A stretch of 64,000 nucleotides of DNA from Planctomycetota bacterium (lineage in GTDB: Bacteria > Planctomycetota > Phycisphaerae > Phycisphaerales > UBA1924): the NCBI GenBank assembly GCA_003696675.1, contig RFGH01000195.1:52806-116805 (forward strand), written 5' to 3'. The notes beneath the pieces were generated by a model, which did not search any database, was not told where the DNA came from, and worked only from the letters and a program-made list of their open reading frames with translations. Of this stretch, positions 38,302 through 48,700 are shown one piece after another. The position numbers and the translations under genes were made by a program. Position 1 is the first letter of the stretch; every line of letters begins with the position of its first letter.

Positions 38302-41300
38302 TCAGCTGCAGCCCATCGAGTTGCCACAGTTCAGGCACTTGTAGCAGGTGCCGGAACGGACGGTGATGGTGCCGCAGACATCGCAGGGCGGGGCGTCGCC
38401 GGCCGACTCGAGCGCGACCGAGAGGGTGGATGCGGCGGTCCGCTGGACGACGACGGTCTCGCCCGCGGGCTGGGGATTTGAGGCTGCCTTCACCGCTTCG
38501 GGCTTGCCCGCGAGCACGCGTCGCTCCGGCTTCATCTCGGCCTCGGACTCGGCGACGATCCGCCGGGCGTTGCCGGTGGCGATGCGCCGCTCGCCCGCGA
38601 GCATCTCGGTCTTGTCCGTGGACTCTTCGCCCGGGCGCTTCGGTGCGTTGGCCTCGCGGTAACCGGGGATGAACTCCATGCCCAGCCAGCGGAAGATGTA
38701 GTCCACCAGCGACTTGGCGAAGGGAATGTCGCGGTTGGTGGTCATGCCGGCTGGCTCGAAGCGTTGGTGGGTGAACTTCTTGACCAGCGATTCGAGCGGC
38801 ACGCCGTACTGGAGTGCGACGGAGGTGGCGGTGCCGAGTGAGTCCATCAGGCCGCCGATGGTCGAGCCTTCCTTGGCCATGGTGATGAACAGCTCGCCGG
38901 GCTGGCCGTCCTCGTAGATGCCGACGGTGAGGTAGCCCTCGTGGCCCGCGATGTTGAACTTGTGGGTGATCGAGCGGCGCGTCTCGGGCAGGCGGCGACG
39001 CATCGGGCGGTGGACGATTTCTACTTCCTTCTTGACCACGATGCGGACATTCTCACCGGCGACCGCGCCGACCAGCTCGCCCAAATCGTCCTCGATCTCG
39101 GCCAGGGCCAGGTCGGTATCGGCATCCTCGCCAGCCTCGTCCTCGATGTCAGCATCGGACTTGACATTCAAGGGCTGGCTGAGCTTGCAGCCGTCGCGGT
39201 AGAGCGCGTTGGCCTTGAGCCCCAGCTCCCAGCTCATGCGGTACGACTCTTTGATATCCTCGACGGTCGCGTCGTGCGGCAGGTTGATGGTCTTTGAGAT
39301 CGCGCCGGAGATGAACGGCTGGGCGGCGGCCATCATCCGGATGTGCCCCCCCACTTCGATGAACCGCTTGCCGGTCTTCCCGCAGGTATTGGCACAGTCG
39401 AAGACGGCCAGATGCTCTTCCTTGAGGTGCGGGGCGCCCTCGACGGTCTGCGTGCCGCAGACCAGGCGGTTGAGCTCCTCGATCTGCGAGCCGGTCAGCC
39501 CCAGGCGCCGGAGGGCGTTGAAGGACGGGTCCTTCTTGGCATCGTCGGGGTCGAAGCCCAGGCGGGCGAGGGCGTCGTCACCCATTCCCCACGCGCTGAA
39601 GGCGAAACCGAGTTCGAACACACCGGGCAATGACCGCGTGATGGTGTCGAGATCGGCCTCGGTGAGACCCTTTTCGCCCAGCCACTCGTAGAGGCTGACG
39701 CCCTCGGCGTCCTCGACGCCCCGGGGCATCGGAACATGCAGGTCCAGCGTGCCCATCAGGTAGCGGAGGATGTCGTTGACCTCGTCCGGGCTGTAGCCGA
39801 GAGCCTTGAGGGCCGGCTTGACCGAGGCGTTGGCGATCTTGAAGTAGCCGCCGCCGGCGAGCTTCTTGAACTTGACCAGAGCGAAGTCCGGTTCGACGCC
39901 CGTGGTATCGCAGTCCATCAGCAGCCCGATGGTGCCGGTGGGCGCGATGACAGTGGTCTGGGCGTTGCGGTAGCCGTGCTTCTCGCCGAGCCTGAGGGCC
40001 TCGTCCCACGCCGTAACCGAGTGCGTAAGCAGGTCCATCGCGTTACCGAGCCTGACCTTGCGGTCGCGGATCAGGTCATGGTCGATCGGGACCGGGGCGA
40101 TACGGAGGCCCTCGTACTCGCCCGAGTCGCGGGCCACGCCGTGTGCGGCACGCCGGTGGTTGCGGATGACGCGGAGCATGTTGTCCTTCTCCGGGGCGTA
40201 GCCGGGGAAGGGGCCGTGCTCCTTGGCCATCAGGGCGGACATGCGATAGGACCGCCCGGTCAGGATCGCGGTCAGGCACCCGCAGATGGCCCGGCCCTCA
40301 TCCGAGTCATAGGGGATCCCGGCCTGCATGAGCATCGCGCCGAGGTTGGCGTAGCCCAGGCCCAGCGTGCGATACTTGTAGCTCAGCTCGGCGATCTCGC
40401 GGCTGGGGAACGCGGCCATCAGCACGCTGATCTCAAGCACGATCGTCCACAGGTCGATGGCGTGCTCGTACCCCTCGATGTCGAACTCGCGGATCTCGGG
40501 GTTGTAGAACTTGAGAACATTCAGCGATGCAAGGTTGCACGCCGTGTTGTCCAGGAACATGTACTCCGAGCAGGGGTTGGACGCGTTGATGCGGCCGGCG
40601 CCCGGGCAGGTGTGCCACGCGTTGATTGTTGTATCGTACTGCACGCCCGGGTCGGCGCAACGCCAGGCGGCATAGGCGATGTCATCCCAGAGGGCTCGTG
40701 CCTTGTAGGTCTTGGCGACTTTGCCGGTGGTGCGGTAGACGGTGTTCCAATCGGCGTCGGCGTCGACAGCGTCGAAGAACGCGTCGGGGATGCGGACCGA
40801 GTTGTTCGAGTTCTGGCCCGACACAGTCTGGTAGGACTCGCCGTTGAAGTCGTAATCGAGCTTCAGGCCCAGGCGGGCGGCGGTCTCGCCGATGGTCTCT
40901 GGGTCGGACTTGCTGGCCTTCTCGTTCTGGATGGCCTTGAAGCCCTCGACCAGGGCGGCCACCTTGATCTCCTCACGCACCTTCCAGTTGATAAACTGGG
41001 CGATGTCGGGGTGGTCCATATCGAGGCAGACCATCTTGGCCGCCCGGCGCGTCGTGCCGCCGGACTTGATCGCGCCCGCAGCCCGGTCGCCGATCTTCAG
41101 CCACGACATCAGGCCGGACGACTTACCGCCACCCGACAGGCTCTCGTTCTCCGCCCGCAGATTGGAGAAGTTGGTGCCCGTGCCCGAGCCGTACTTGAAC
41201 AGGCGGGCCTCACGCAACCACAGATCCATGATGCCGCCCTCGTTGACGAGGTCGTCGGACACGGACTGGATGAAACACGCGTGCGGCTGGGGATGGCTGT

Positions 41301-41841
41301 AGGCATCATCCGCCAGGCGGGGCTCGCCGGTCTTGGGATCCACGATCCAGTGGCCCTGGGCGGGTCCGGAGATGCCGTAGGCAAAGTTCAGCCCGGTGTT
41401 GAACCACTGCGGGCTGTTGGGGGCGCACATCTGGTGCACCATCATGTAGACCAGCTCGTCGTAGAACGCCTGAGCGTCCGCGGGCGAGTCGAAATAGCCG
41501 TGGGTCTCGCCCCAGTGACGCCAGCAGCCGGCCAGCCGGTGGATGACCTGGCGGGCGGATCGCTCCGGCCCGGTGGCGGGCTTGCCGCTCTCGTCCTGCT
41601 TGACCTTGCTCTCGCCGGGGAGGGCGAAGGGCTGCTCGGTCTGGGGGACGCCCGCCTTGCGGAAGTACTTCGAGACCATGATGTCGGTCGCGAGCTGCGA
41701 CCAGGTGCTCGGGACTTCCGCGTCCTTCATCTCGAACACGACGGAGCCGTCGGGGTTCGAGATGCGGCTCGAGCGGGTGGTCCACTCGACCGAGGCGAAC
41801 GGGTTCTGGCCTTCCTTGGTGAACCGGCGGGTGATCTTCAT
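38302..41841 (-). CDS. nrdJ: Adenosylcobalamin-dependent ribonucleoside-diphosphate reductase (class II)
   Basis: 'NPCSEYMFLDNTACNLASLNVLKFY', 'PTGTIGLLMDCDTTGVEPDFALVKFKKLAGGGYFKI', C-terminal zinc-like 'CDVCGTITVRSGTCYKCLNCGNSMGCS'. Confidence 0.97.
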   Translation of the reverse strand: MKITRRFTKEGQNPFASVEWTTRSSRISNPDGSVVFEMKDAEVPSTWSQLATDIMVSKYFRKAGVPQTEQPFALPGESKVKQDESGKPATGPERSARQVIHRLAGCWRHWGETHGYFDSPADAQAFYDELVYMMVHQMCAPNSPQWFNTGLNFAYGISGPAQGHWIVDPKTGEPRLADDAYSHPQPHACFIQSVSDDLVNEGGIMDLWLREARLFKYGSGTGTNFSNLRAENESLSGGGKSSGLMSWLKIGDRAAGAIKSGGTTRRAAKMVCLDMDHPDIAQFINWKVREEIKVAALVEGFKAIQNEKASKSDPETIGETAARLGLKLDYDFNGESYQTVSGQNSNNSVRIPDAFFDAVDADADWNTVYRTTGKVAKTYKARALWDDIAYAAWRCADPGVQYDTTINAWHTCPGAGRINASNPCSEYMFLDNTACNLASLNVLKFYNPEIREFDIEGYEHAIDLWTIVLEISVLMAAFPSREIAELSYKYRTLGLGYANLGAMLMQAGIPYDSDEGRAICGCLTAILTGRSYRMSALMAKEHGPFPGYAPEKDNMLRVIRNHRRAAHGVARDSGEYEGLRIAPVPIDHDLIRDRKVRLGNAMDLLTHSVTAWDEALRLGEKHGYRNAQTTVIAPTGTIGLLMDCDTTGVEPDFALVKFKKLAGGGYFKIANASVKPALKALGYSPDEVNDILRYLMGTLDLHVPMPRGVEDAEGVSLYEWLGEKGLTEADLDTITRSLPGVFELGFAFSAWGMGDDALARLGFDPDDAKKDPSFNALRRLGLTGSQIEELNRLVCGTQTVEGAPHLKEEHLAVFDCANTCGKTGKRFIEVGGHIRMMAAAQPFISGAISKTINLPHDATVEDIKESYRMSWELGLKANALYRDGCKLSQPLNVKSDADIEDEAGEDADTDLALAEIEDDLGELVGAVAGENVRIVVKKEVEIVHRPMRRRLPETRRSITHKFNIAGHEGYLTVGIYEDGQPGELFITMAKEGSTIGGLMDSLGTATSVALQYGVPLESLVKKFTHQRFEPAGMTTNRDIPFAKSLVDYIFRWLGMEFIPGYREANAPKRPGEESTDKTEMLAGERRIATGNARRIVAESEAEMKPERRVLAGKPEAVKAASNPQPAGETVVVQRTAASTLSVALESAGDAPPCDVCGTITVRSGTCYKCLNCGNSMGCS

Positions 41842-41929
41842 CGATGGCTTTCCAGATTGAGAGAGTTTCGGGATGTCATCACCGACGCCGCGCGTCCAGC
41901 GGGGCGTGGATCACTTCAAATCGCGAGAA

Positions 41930-42502
41930 TCAATCGACCTTCGGCAGCGTCAGCCCCGCCTGGTCCTGGTACTTGCCCGCCTTGTCGGCGTACGAGATCG
42001 CGCAGACCTCGTCGGCCTTGAGGAACACGAACTGGGCGATGCCCTCGTTCGCGTAGACCTTGGCCGGAAGCGGCGTGGTGTTGCTGATCTCCAGCGTCAC
42101 CTTGCCGCGCCACTCGGGCTCGAGGGGCGTGACATTCACGATCAGCCCGCAGCGGGCGTAGGTGCTCTTGCCCACGCACAGCACGAGGATGTCGCGCGGG
42201 ATGTCGAACCATTCCACCGTCTCGCACAGGGCGAAGGAGTTGGGCGGGATGATCACATGGTCGGTGCCCATCGCACGGGTATCGACGGTGACCATCAGAT
42301 CGTCGGTGAAGTTCTTGGGATCGACGACGGTGATGCCGCCGGTGCGCGGGGTGGGGGTGAAGATCTTGAAGATCGGCCCGACGCGGACATCGTAACCGTA
42401 GGAGGAAACGCCGTAGGAGATCATGCCGGGCCGCTTGGTGGCGGGCTCGAAGGGCTTGATGTCCACGAGGTTCTGAATCTGGGTATCGCACAGCACGCCC
42501 AT
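41930..42502 (-). CDS. dcd: dCTP deaminase
   Basis: '[22 protein letters not shown]', '[60 protein letters not shown]'. Confidence 0.96.
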   Translation of the reverse strand: MGVLCDTQIQNLVDIKPFEPATKRPGMISYGVSSYGYDVRVGPIFKIFTPTPRTGGITVVDPKNFTDDLMVTVDTRAMGTDHVIIPPNSFALCETVEWFDIPRDILVLCVGKSTYARCGLIVNVTPLEPEWRGKVTLEISNTTPLPAKVYANEGIAQFVFLKADEVCAISYADKAGKYQDQAGLTLPKVD

Positions 42503-43454
42503 GGCTCGCTCCGTCTCTCCGCCCCCCGGGTCGTGGCCCGGGATGGCCGCATGTTTCCCGCCAGCCCGCCCGGCTCCGCCGGTGTTCGGGTCCAGCCTCC
42601 TGAATCGGCGGCGCACCGACCGCGCGGCGGGGATGAAGCATCACCCCGCGTGGTCACGCACGCTGCTCTCGCCGCACGCGCCCTTTCGGGCACTTGCCTC
42701 CGCCGGCCGCCCCCCGCCCACCGGGAGACGCCGACCCTTGGACCGACCGGATCATTTTACGAACAAGATCCGTACACGCAAGTCCAATCTGAAATACGCC
42801 GAGGGGCGATTCCTCGCCCGAAGCGTATGGCCTGAGCCCGCAAGAGGCCCGGCAAATCGGCCCGGATCGGCCAGAGATGGGGACAACCTGTCGGCTGCTT
42901 CCAACCCCTGATGATCCCGGCACTTCCGGACAACCCCCGCGGGGGGCGTCCCCAACCGACCCCCAAGATATCGGCGATCGGCTGGGCTGGCACTGTAGCG
43001 AGACACAATGGATTGTGGCAGGTTTGACGAGAGCTTTTTGCCGGATTTTTTTGTTCGGGTCCGAGTCGGGGCGAACGGCGGGCTTCCGGGGAGGCCCCGA
43101 AGCCCCTGAAATGTGCTTCGGGTCACGCCGAGCAAAGCCCCATCACGCGGAGGGTTGCGCGATCCCGCTCACCATCAGCCGGAGATCACCCCAGCCTGGG
43201 CCAGTGGCAATCAAAAGTCGATCAATAACCGTACAAAGTAGCGATACCGAATCTCCCCAAATCCGCCAGCCGGTTGGGGAAAAGCGAGTCAAACCCGAGG
43301 ATGGACAGGAACAACGCGCCGACCGGCGCGCGTACCTCTCCATAGCATTGCCTCCCGCTCCGCCAGACAGGCAAGATCGCGACGCGGCCGCGGGTCGGCG
43401 TCGCGCACCAATCGGGACGCATTCCGGACGAGAACATCGGGGAAGCCAAGCGCG

Positions 43455-45575
43455 ATGACGAACGCTGCACATCGGATGTCCTACCGCCTCGGCACGATGC
43501 CCGTCGCCCGCTGGGTGACTGTCTTGTTGCTGGTCTGCATATTGGCGGTCGTTCCCGGCTGTAACCGCAGCAAACGCAAGACGCCCCCCCGCCCCCGCCA
43601 GGCCGACACCAAGCCGCTCGTGATCCGCGATGTTCCGGCACCGCTGCGGGGCACTGTCGGCGCCGAAGCGACCATTCGCGGCGTGCGCCCGACGCTGGTT
43701 TCCGGTATCGGATTTGTCGTTGGCCTGAAGGGCACCGGAGGGCTGACGCTTCCCGAGCAGTACGCCGCGCACATCGAGCGTGAGATGGGGCTCAACGGCA
43801 TCAGCGCCTCAAACCGCAATATGGGGCCGTTTCTTTCCGGCCGAAGCCCGCGGGAACTGTTGCGGGACCCGAATACGGCCGCGGTGATCGTCCAAGCGGC
43901 CGTCCCTCCCGGGGCGAACGAGGGCGACTCGTTCGACATTTATGTCCGGGCGATCAATGCGACCAGCCTTGAGGGTGGGATTCTGTGGACGACCGATCTG
44001 CGCATCGGCCCGCCCTCGGCGTTCGGTGACCCGCAGGCCCGCATCCTCGCCAAGGCTCGCGGTCCGATCTTCCTCAATCCCTTCTCCGAGCCCGGCTCGG
44101 AAACGACCGGGGTACGGAAGACCGTCGGACGCGTGCTGGACGGAGGCACGGTGACCTTCCCCACCCTGATTGAGGTGATCCTCGATAACCCGAGCCACCA
44201 GCGTGCGCGACAGATCACCAGCGCGATCAACGCGGCCTTCCCGCGCGGACCGGGCGACCCGGAGCAGATCGCACGCGGCAAGGATGATTCCTTGATTCAG
44301 GTCCGCGTGCCGCACCGGTACAGCGACCGACGGGAGGACTTCGTCGAGCTGATCAAACACTTGCCGATCGACCAGTCATTCCCGGAGGCGTACGCCCGAC
44401 GGTTCGCGATGGCGATGAAATCCGACCCGTATCTGGCTCGGGAGTTGTCTTGGGGGCTCGAGGCGATCGGCGAGCGGTCCAAGCCGTTCCTCGCCGATCT
44501 GTACGACGCGCCGGAGGCCGGCCCACGCCTGGCGGCCCTCCGGGCCGGGGCCCGCCTGAACGATCCCAGGGCTGTGAAAGCCCTTCGGGACATCGCGCTC
44601 AATGGCGAAGCAGCCCTCCGGACCGACGCGATCCTGCTGCTTTCGCAGATCGACGGAGGCCCATCAATCGATGACACGCTCCGGTCGCTGCTCGAGTCAC
44701 CCCTTCTTTCCGTTCGTGTGGAGGCCTATGAGGGACTGATGCGTCGGGCGGTCGAGTCGCAGAAGCGGCGATTGGCGCTGGCTCAGGCCCGGGCACGCAG
44801 CGAGGCCCGGATCACCTCCGGCGGCTCGCGCGACCAGATCGAGGCGTTCGCCCGGTCCTTCATCCCCGCCGGGACGCTCTACGGCGTGTCGCGTGAGTTG
44901 GTCGAGGGCAAGTTTTTCCTCGACCGTGTGCCGTTCGGAGAGCCTCTGATCTATGTCACCCAGCAGGGCGAGCCCCGCATTGTGGTGTTCGGCGAGGACC
45001 CTGAACTGGTGACGCCGATGCTCGTGTCCGCCTGGTCCGACCGGCTGATGCTGGCGGCCGACAACAAGGGAGATCCGATCCGTCTGTACTACCGGGATGA
45101 CATCCAGCGGCGGACGGTCACCATGGAATCAGCCCCAAAGGACCTGACCGAGTTCATCCGTTTCCTGGCCCGAGAGCCGACGCCGGGCGATCCGAGGCCG
45201 GGGCTGGGGCTGGGCTATGCGGAGGTGGTGGGTGCCTTGTACGCCCTGAACGACGACCACGGCACGCTGGCAGCGTTCGCGACCGAGAGCGACCGCCTGC
45301 TGGCCGAGTTGCTCCAGACGGCCCAGCCGAACCGGATCGAGGTCCGTCCCGAGGCCCCTGGCGACGAGGTCACGCTCATTGCGATCGACGACCCGCGGGA
45401 GGAGGTTGTGGACCGTTCCAAGTCGGGGCTGGTGCGGGAGCGACGCTCGCTGCTGGTGCCGGTCAATCCGCCCGCAGAGCCGGTTCCGGGTTCCGAGAAC
45501 GAGCCGGGGGATCCCGCCATGGGTACGCAGGGCGCAGGAAACAGCGCCCCGAAGCCCATTGGTCGGCGAGAATGA
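43455..45575 (+). CDS. Lipoprotein with flagellar P-ring (FlgI)-like N-terminal domain and HEAT-like region
   Basis: Lipobox-like 'VVPGC'; 'IRGVRPTLVSGIGFVVGLKGTGG', 'AAVIVQAAVPPGANEGDSFDIYVRAINATSLEGGILWTTDLRIG', 'VTFPTLIEVILDNPSHQRARQITSAIN'; then 'RLAALRAGARLNDPRAVKALRDIALNGEAALRTDAILLLSQID'. Confidence 0.8.
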   Translation: MTNAAHRMSYRLGTMPVARWVTVLLLVCILAVVPGCNRSKRKTPPRPRQADTKPLVIRDVPAPLRGTVGAEATIRGVRPTLVSGIGFVVGLKGTGGLTLPEQYAAHIEREMGLNGISASNRNMGPFLSGRSPRELLRDPNTAAVIVQAAVPPGANEGDSFDIYVRAINATSLEGGILWTTDLRIGPPSAFGDPQARILAKARGPIFLNPFSEPGSETTGVRKTVGRVLDGGTVTFPTLIEVILDNPSHQRARQITSAINAAFPRGPGDPEQIARGKDDSLIQVRVPHRYSDRREDFVELIKHLPIDQSFPEAYARRFAMAMKSDPYLARELSWGLEAIGERSKPFLADLYDAPEAGPRLAALRAGARLNDPRAVKALRDIALNGEAALRTDAILLLSQIDGGPSIDDTLRSLLESPLLSVRVEAYEGLMRRAVESQKRRLALAQARARSEARITSGGSRDQIEAFARSFIPAGTLYGVSRELVEGKFFLDRVPFGEPLIYVTQQGEPRIVVFGEDPELVTPMLVSAWSDRLMLAADNKGDPIRLYYRDDIQRRTVTMESAPKDLTEFIRFLAREPTPGDPRPGLGLGYAEVVGALYALNDDHGTLAAFATESDRLLAELLQTAQPNRIEVRPEAPGDEVTLIAIDDPREEVVDRSKSGLVRERRSLLVPVNPPAEPVPGSENEPGDPAMGTQGAGNSAPKPIGRRE

Positions 45576-45767
45576 CGCTAAGGCAGCGCATTTCTGCGCG
45601 TTTGCGGATATCCTGATTCGGCCGGGCGTGGACCCGGATGAGCGAGGAACGCGTCTCGGCGTTGTGCCCTTCCGTGTGGGGGCGACGCGCCGGCCGAAGG
45701 ATTCGGCTTTGAGACGACCGGCGGGGGCCTTGTCCTCGCCGGGAGCAGCACGGAGGTTGCTTCGACG

Positions 45768-48700
45768 ATGACGCCCGACACCCTCGCCGAGCCTATGGTG
45801 AGCCTGGAAACCGGACCCGCCGAGCGGATCACACCGCCTGCCGACATGCCGACGCGGGGTCTGCGCTTGGCCAGCCTGACGCTCGCGGGCTTCAAGAGCT
45901 TCGCGGACAAGGCCACCTTCACCTTCGACGATCCGATCACCGGTATCGTCGGCCCGAACGGGTGCGGCAAGTCCAATGTGGTCGATGCCATCAAGTGGGT
46001 GCTCGGCGAGCGTTCCAGCAAGTCCCTGCGCGGCAAGGAGATGATCGATGTCATCTTCGCCGGATCCGCCGCCCGCAAACCCGCCGGCATGGCGTCGGTG
46101 ACCCTGACCTTCGAGAATCCCATCGTTGAGTCCCTCGTGGTTGAGACACTGACCGAGGAGGCCGACCGGGAGACGGGCGCGGACGACCCGGAAGTGACCC
46201 CTGCGGGCGAGTCCCCGGAGCACGCCCCCGAGACCATCGAGGAAGCCTCAGAGGCAGAACAGGCCCCTGAGCACGACAGCCACCTGAGCGACGCCGAGGC
46301 GGAGCACGCGGTGGAGGAGGGTGAGAGCGAGGCGGCCGCGATCATTGCGATGCGCGGGCGGATCAAGCGTCCCCTGCCGATCGATGCGGACACCGTGGCA
46401 GTTGAGCGTCGTCTGTACCGTGACGGCAAGAGCCAGTACCTGATCAATGGCAAGCTGGCTCGGCTGAAAGACATCCGTGACCTGTTCCTGGACACGGGCA
46501 TCGGCGCCGATGCCTACTCGATCATCGAGCAGGGCAAGGTCGATCGGATGCTGCTGGCGTCGCCCATGGAGCGTCGGTCGATCTTTGAGGAAGCCGCGGG
46601 CATCGCCAAATACCGCCAGCGCCGGATCGAAGCCGAGCGCAAGCTGGAGAAGACCGAGCAGAACCTGGCGGTGACACGCGAGCAGCTCGATTCGACCGAG
46701 CGCCGTCTGCGGATGGTCAAGGGCCAGGCCGCGAAGGCTCGCCGGTTCCGCGAACTCGACGACGAGTACAAGGCGCTGCGTCTGGCACTGGCGTTCGATC
46801 AGTATCACGACATCCGCAGCCGTCTGGATGGGCTGACCAGCCGGCTGGCGAACCTTGAGGGCAGCAAGAAGGCCGTCGAGGAATCGCTGCGACAGGCGGA
46901 GGATGAGCGGATGACGCTCGAGTCCGAGCGTCACGCCGCGGCGGGCGAACTTCGCAAGATCGAAGACCGCATCCAAGCGGCCCAGCACGCGGCGGACGCA
47001 GCCCGGCAGCGGGCCGAGTTCATCCGCCGGTCCATCGAAGACGCGGCCCGAACGGTCGAGACCGAGACCGGTCGGCTGGAGCAGGCCGAGACGCGTCGCG
47101 CGGAACTGGAGCGGTCGCTCGCGGCGCGGCGTGCGGAGACGGTCGAACTCGAGGCCCGTGTGCGCGAACTCGAGCAGTTGCTCGAGAAAGCCAACGACGA
47201 ACGGGCGGAGTCCGGTCGGGCGGCTGCCGAACTGCGTCGGGAAATCGACCAGGTCCGTGCTTCGTGCGCCTCCATGGAGCGTGAGCACGCGGGCATGCTG
47301 GCCCGAGCCCAGGGCGACGATCGCCGGGTTGAGACGCTCCAGGAGCAGATCGCCCGGGTCGAGTCCAAGCTGAAGACATTGGATACGGATCGGTCGCAGG
47401 TCGAAGAACGCATCGGCACGCTCAAGAAATGCATCGGCGAGGCTGAAACGAAGCGCGATGGGCTGAAGATCCGGGGCGAGGCCGTTCGCGCTCGGCTGGA
47501 CGCGCTCGGCGCTGACCGGAGCGAGCGGGCCGAAATGGTCGGCACGCTGGACGAGAAACGGGTGCGCCTCGATGCGCGGCGTGCGGCGCTCGACGACATG
47601 ATCCGCTCCCACGAGGGTCTCGGTGATGCCGCCCGCGCCGTCCTCGAGGCTCGCGACGCGGGCGAGGGCTTCCGTGGCGTGGTCGCCCCGCTGGCGGACC
47701 TGATCTCGGTGGAGCCGGAGCACGCGGACGCGGTGGAGTCGGCCCTGGGGACGGCGCTGGGCGCGCTGGTCGTCAGGACAATCGCCGACATGCCCTCGGC
47801 GGACGAGTTGGCGGGGCTGCCGGGTCGGGTCATGTTCCTGATGGTCGAGGGTCTTGGGTCGCAGGCAACGATCCCGGGCCTGGACGAGCTGGAACGGACC
47901 ATGAACGGGCGGGTTCGCTCGGCGCGATCGCTGGTGCGTACCACGAGCGATGACGCACGGCTGGGTCGTCTGCTGGACCGGTTGCTCGGCTCGACCGTGC
48001 TGGTCGAGGATCTGGACACCGCCCTGCTGCTCGCCGCCGGGCCGCTGCGCGGGAACACGCCGCGGTTCGTCACGCGGTCCGGCACAGTGCTGGAGCCGGA
48101 CGGTCGGGTCACGGCAGGCCCGCGGGGCGCGAATGAATCGGCGGGCATGTTGGCTCGCAGGGCGGAGCTTCGGTCGATCGACGAGGAACTGACCGGCGTG
48201 AACGCGAGCCTCTCGCAGGCTCGGGCGGCGCTGGACGCGGTGGATTCCGAGGCATCCGATGTCGAGCGAGAGCGGGGCGAGATCAGCGCTGCGCTGAGCG
48301 ATGCGGATCGCGAGCTTGTCCGGCTGCGGCATGAACTGGACCGGGCCGAATCGGACAGGGCCCGTCTCGGACGCGAGGCCGATGACGCGGAGGGTGAGAT
48401 CGCCCGCCTGCGTGAGCGGCTCGATGAAACCCAGCGCGAGCGGGCGACGCAGGTCGAGAAGGCCGGCAGTCTGGAGCGCCTGTTGGTCGAGCAGCGGGCC
48501 AAACTTGAGAGCATGAGCGCAGGTCTGAGCGAGGCCGAGGCGCGTCACGCCGACGCGTCAGAGCGGGCTGCCAACGCCCGAGCCGAGGCGAGCGCTGCCC
48601 ATGAGCGGGCACGCTCAGCCCGCCGTGAGGTCGGCTCGATCGAATCCGCGGCCGAGGACGCCAGACGATCTGCCGAGGAAGCCCGCACGCACATCGAGCG

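Noticed and set aside
39736-42021. 761 aa + strand ORF
   Set aside because: Antisense to nrdJ; low-complexity Val/Leu/Gly/Asp composition and no family signature.
46248-48548. 766 aa and 527 aa (46931-48514) - strand ORFs
   Set aside because: Antisense to smc coiled coils; biased composition (Ser/Arg/Ala-rich), shadow ORFs.
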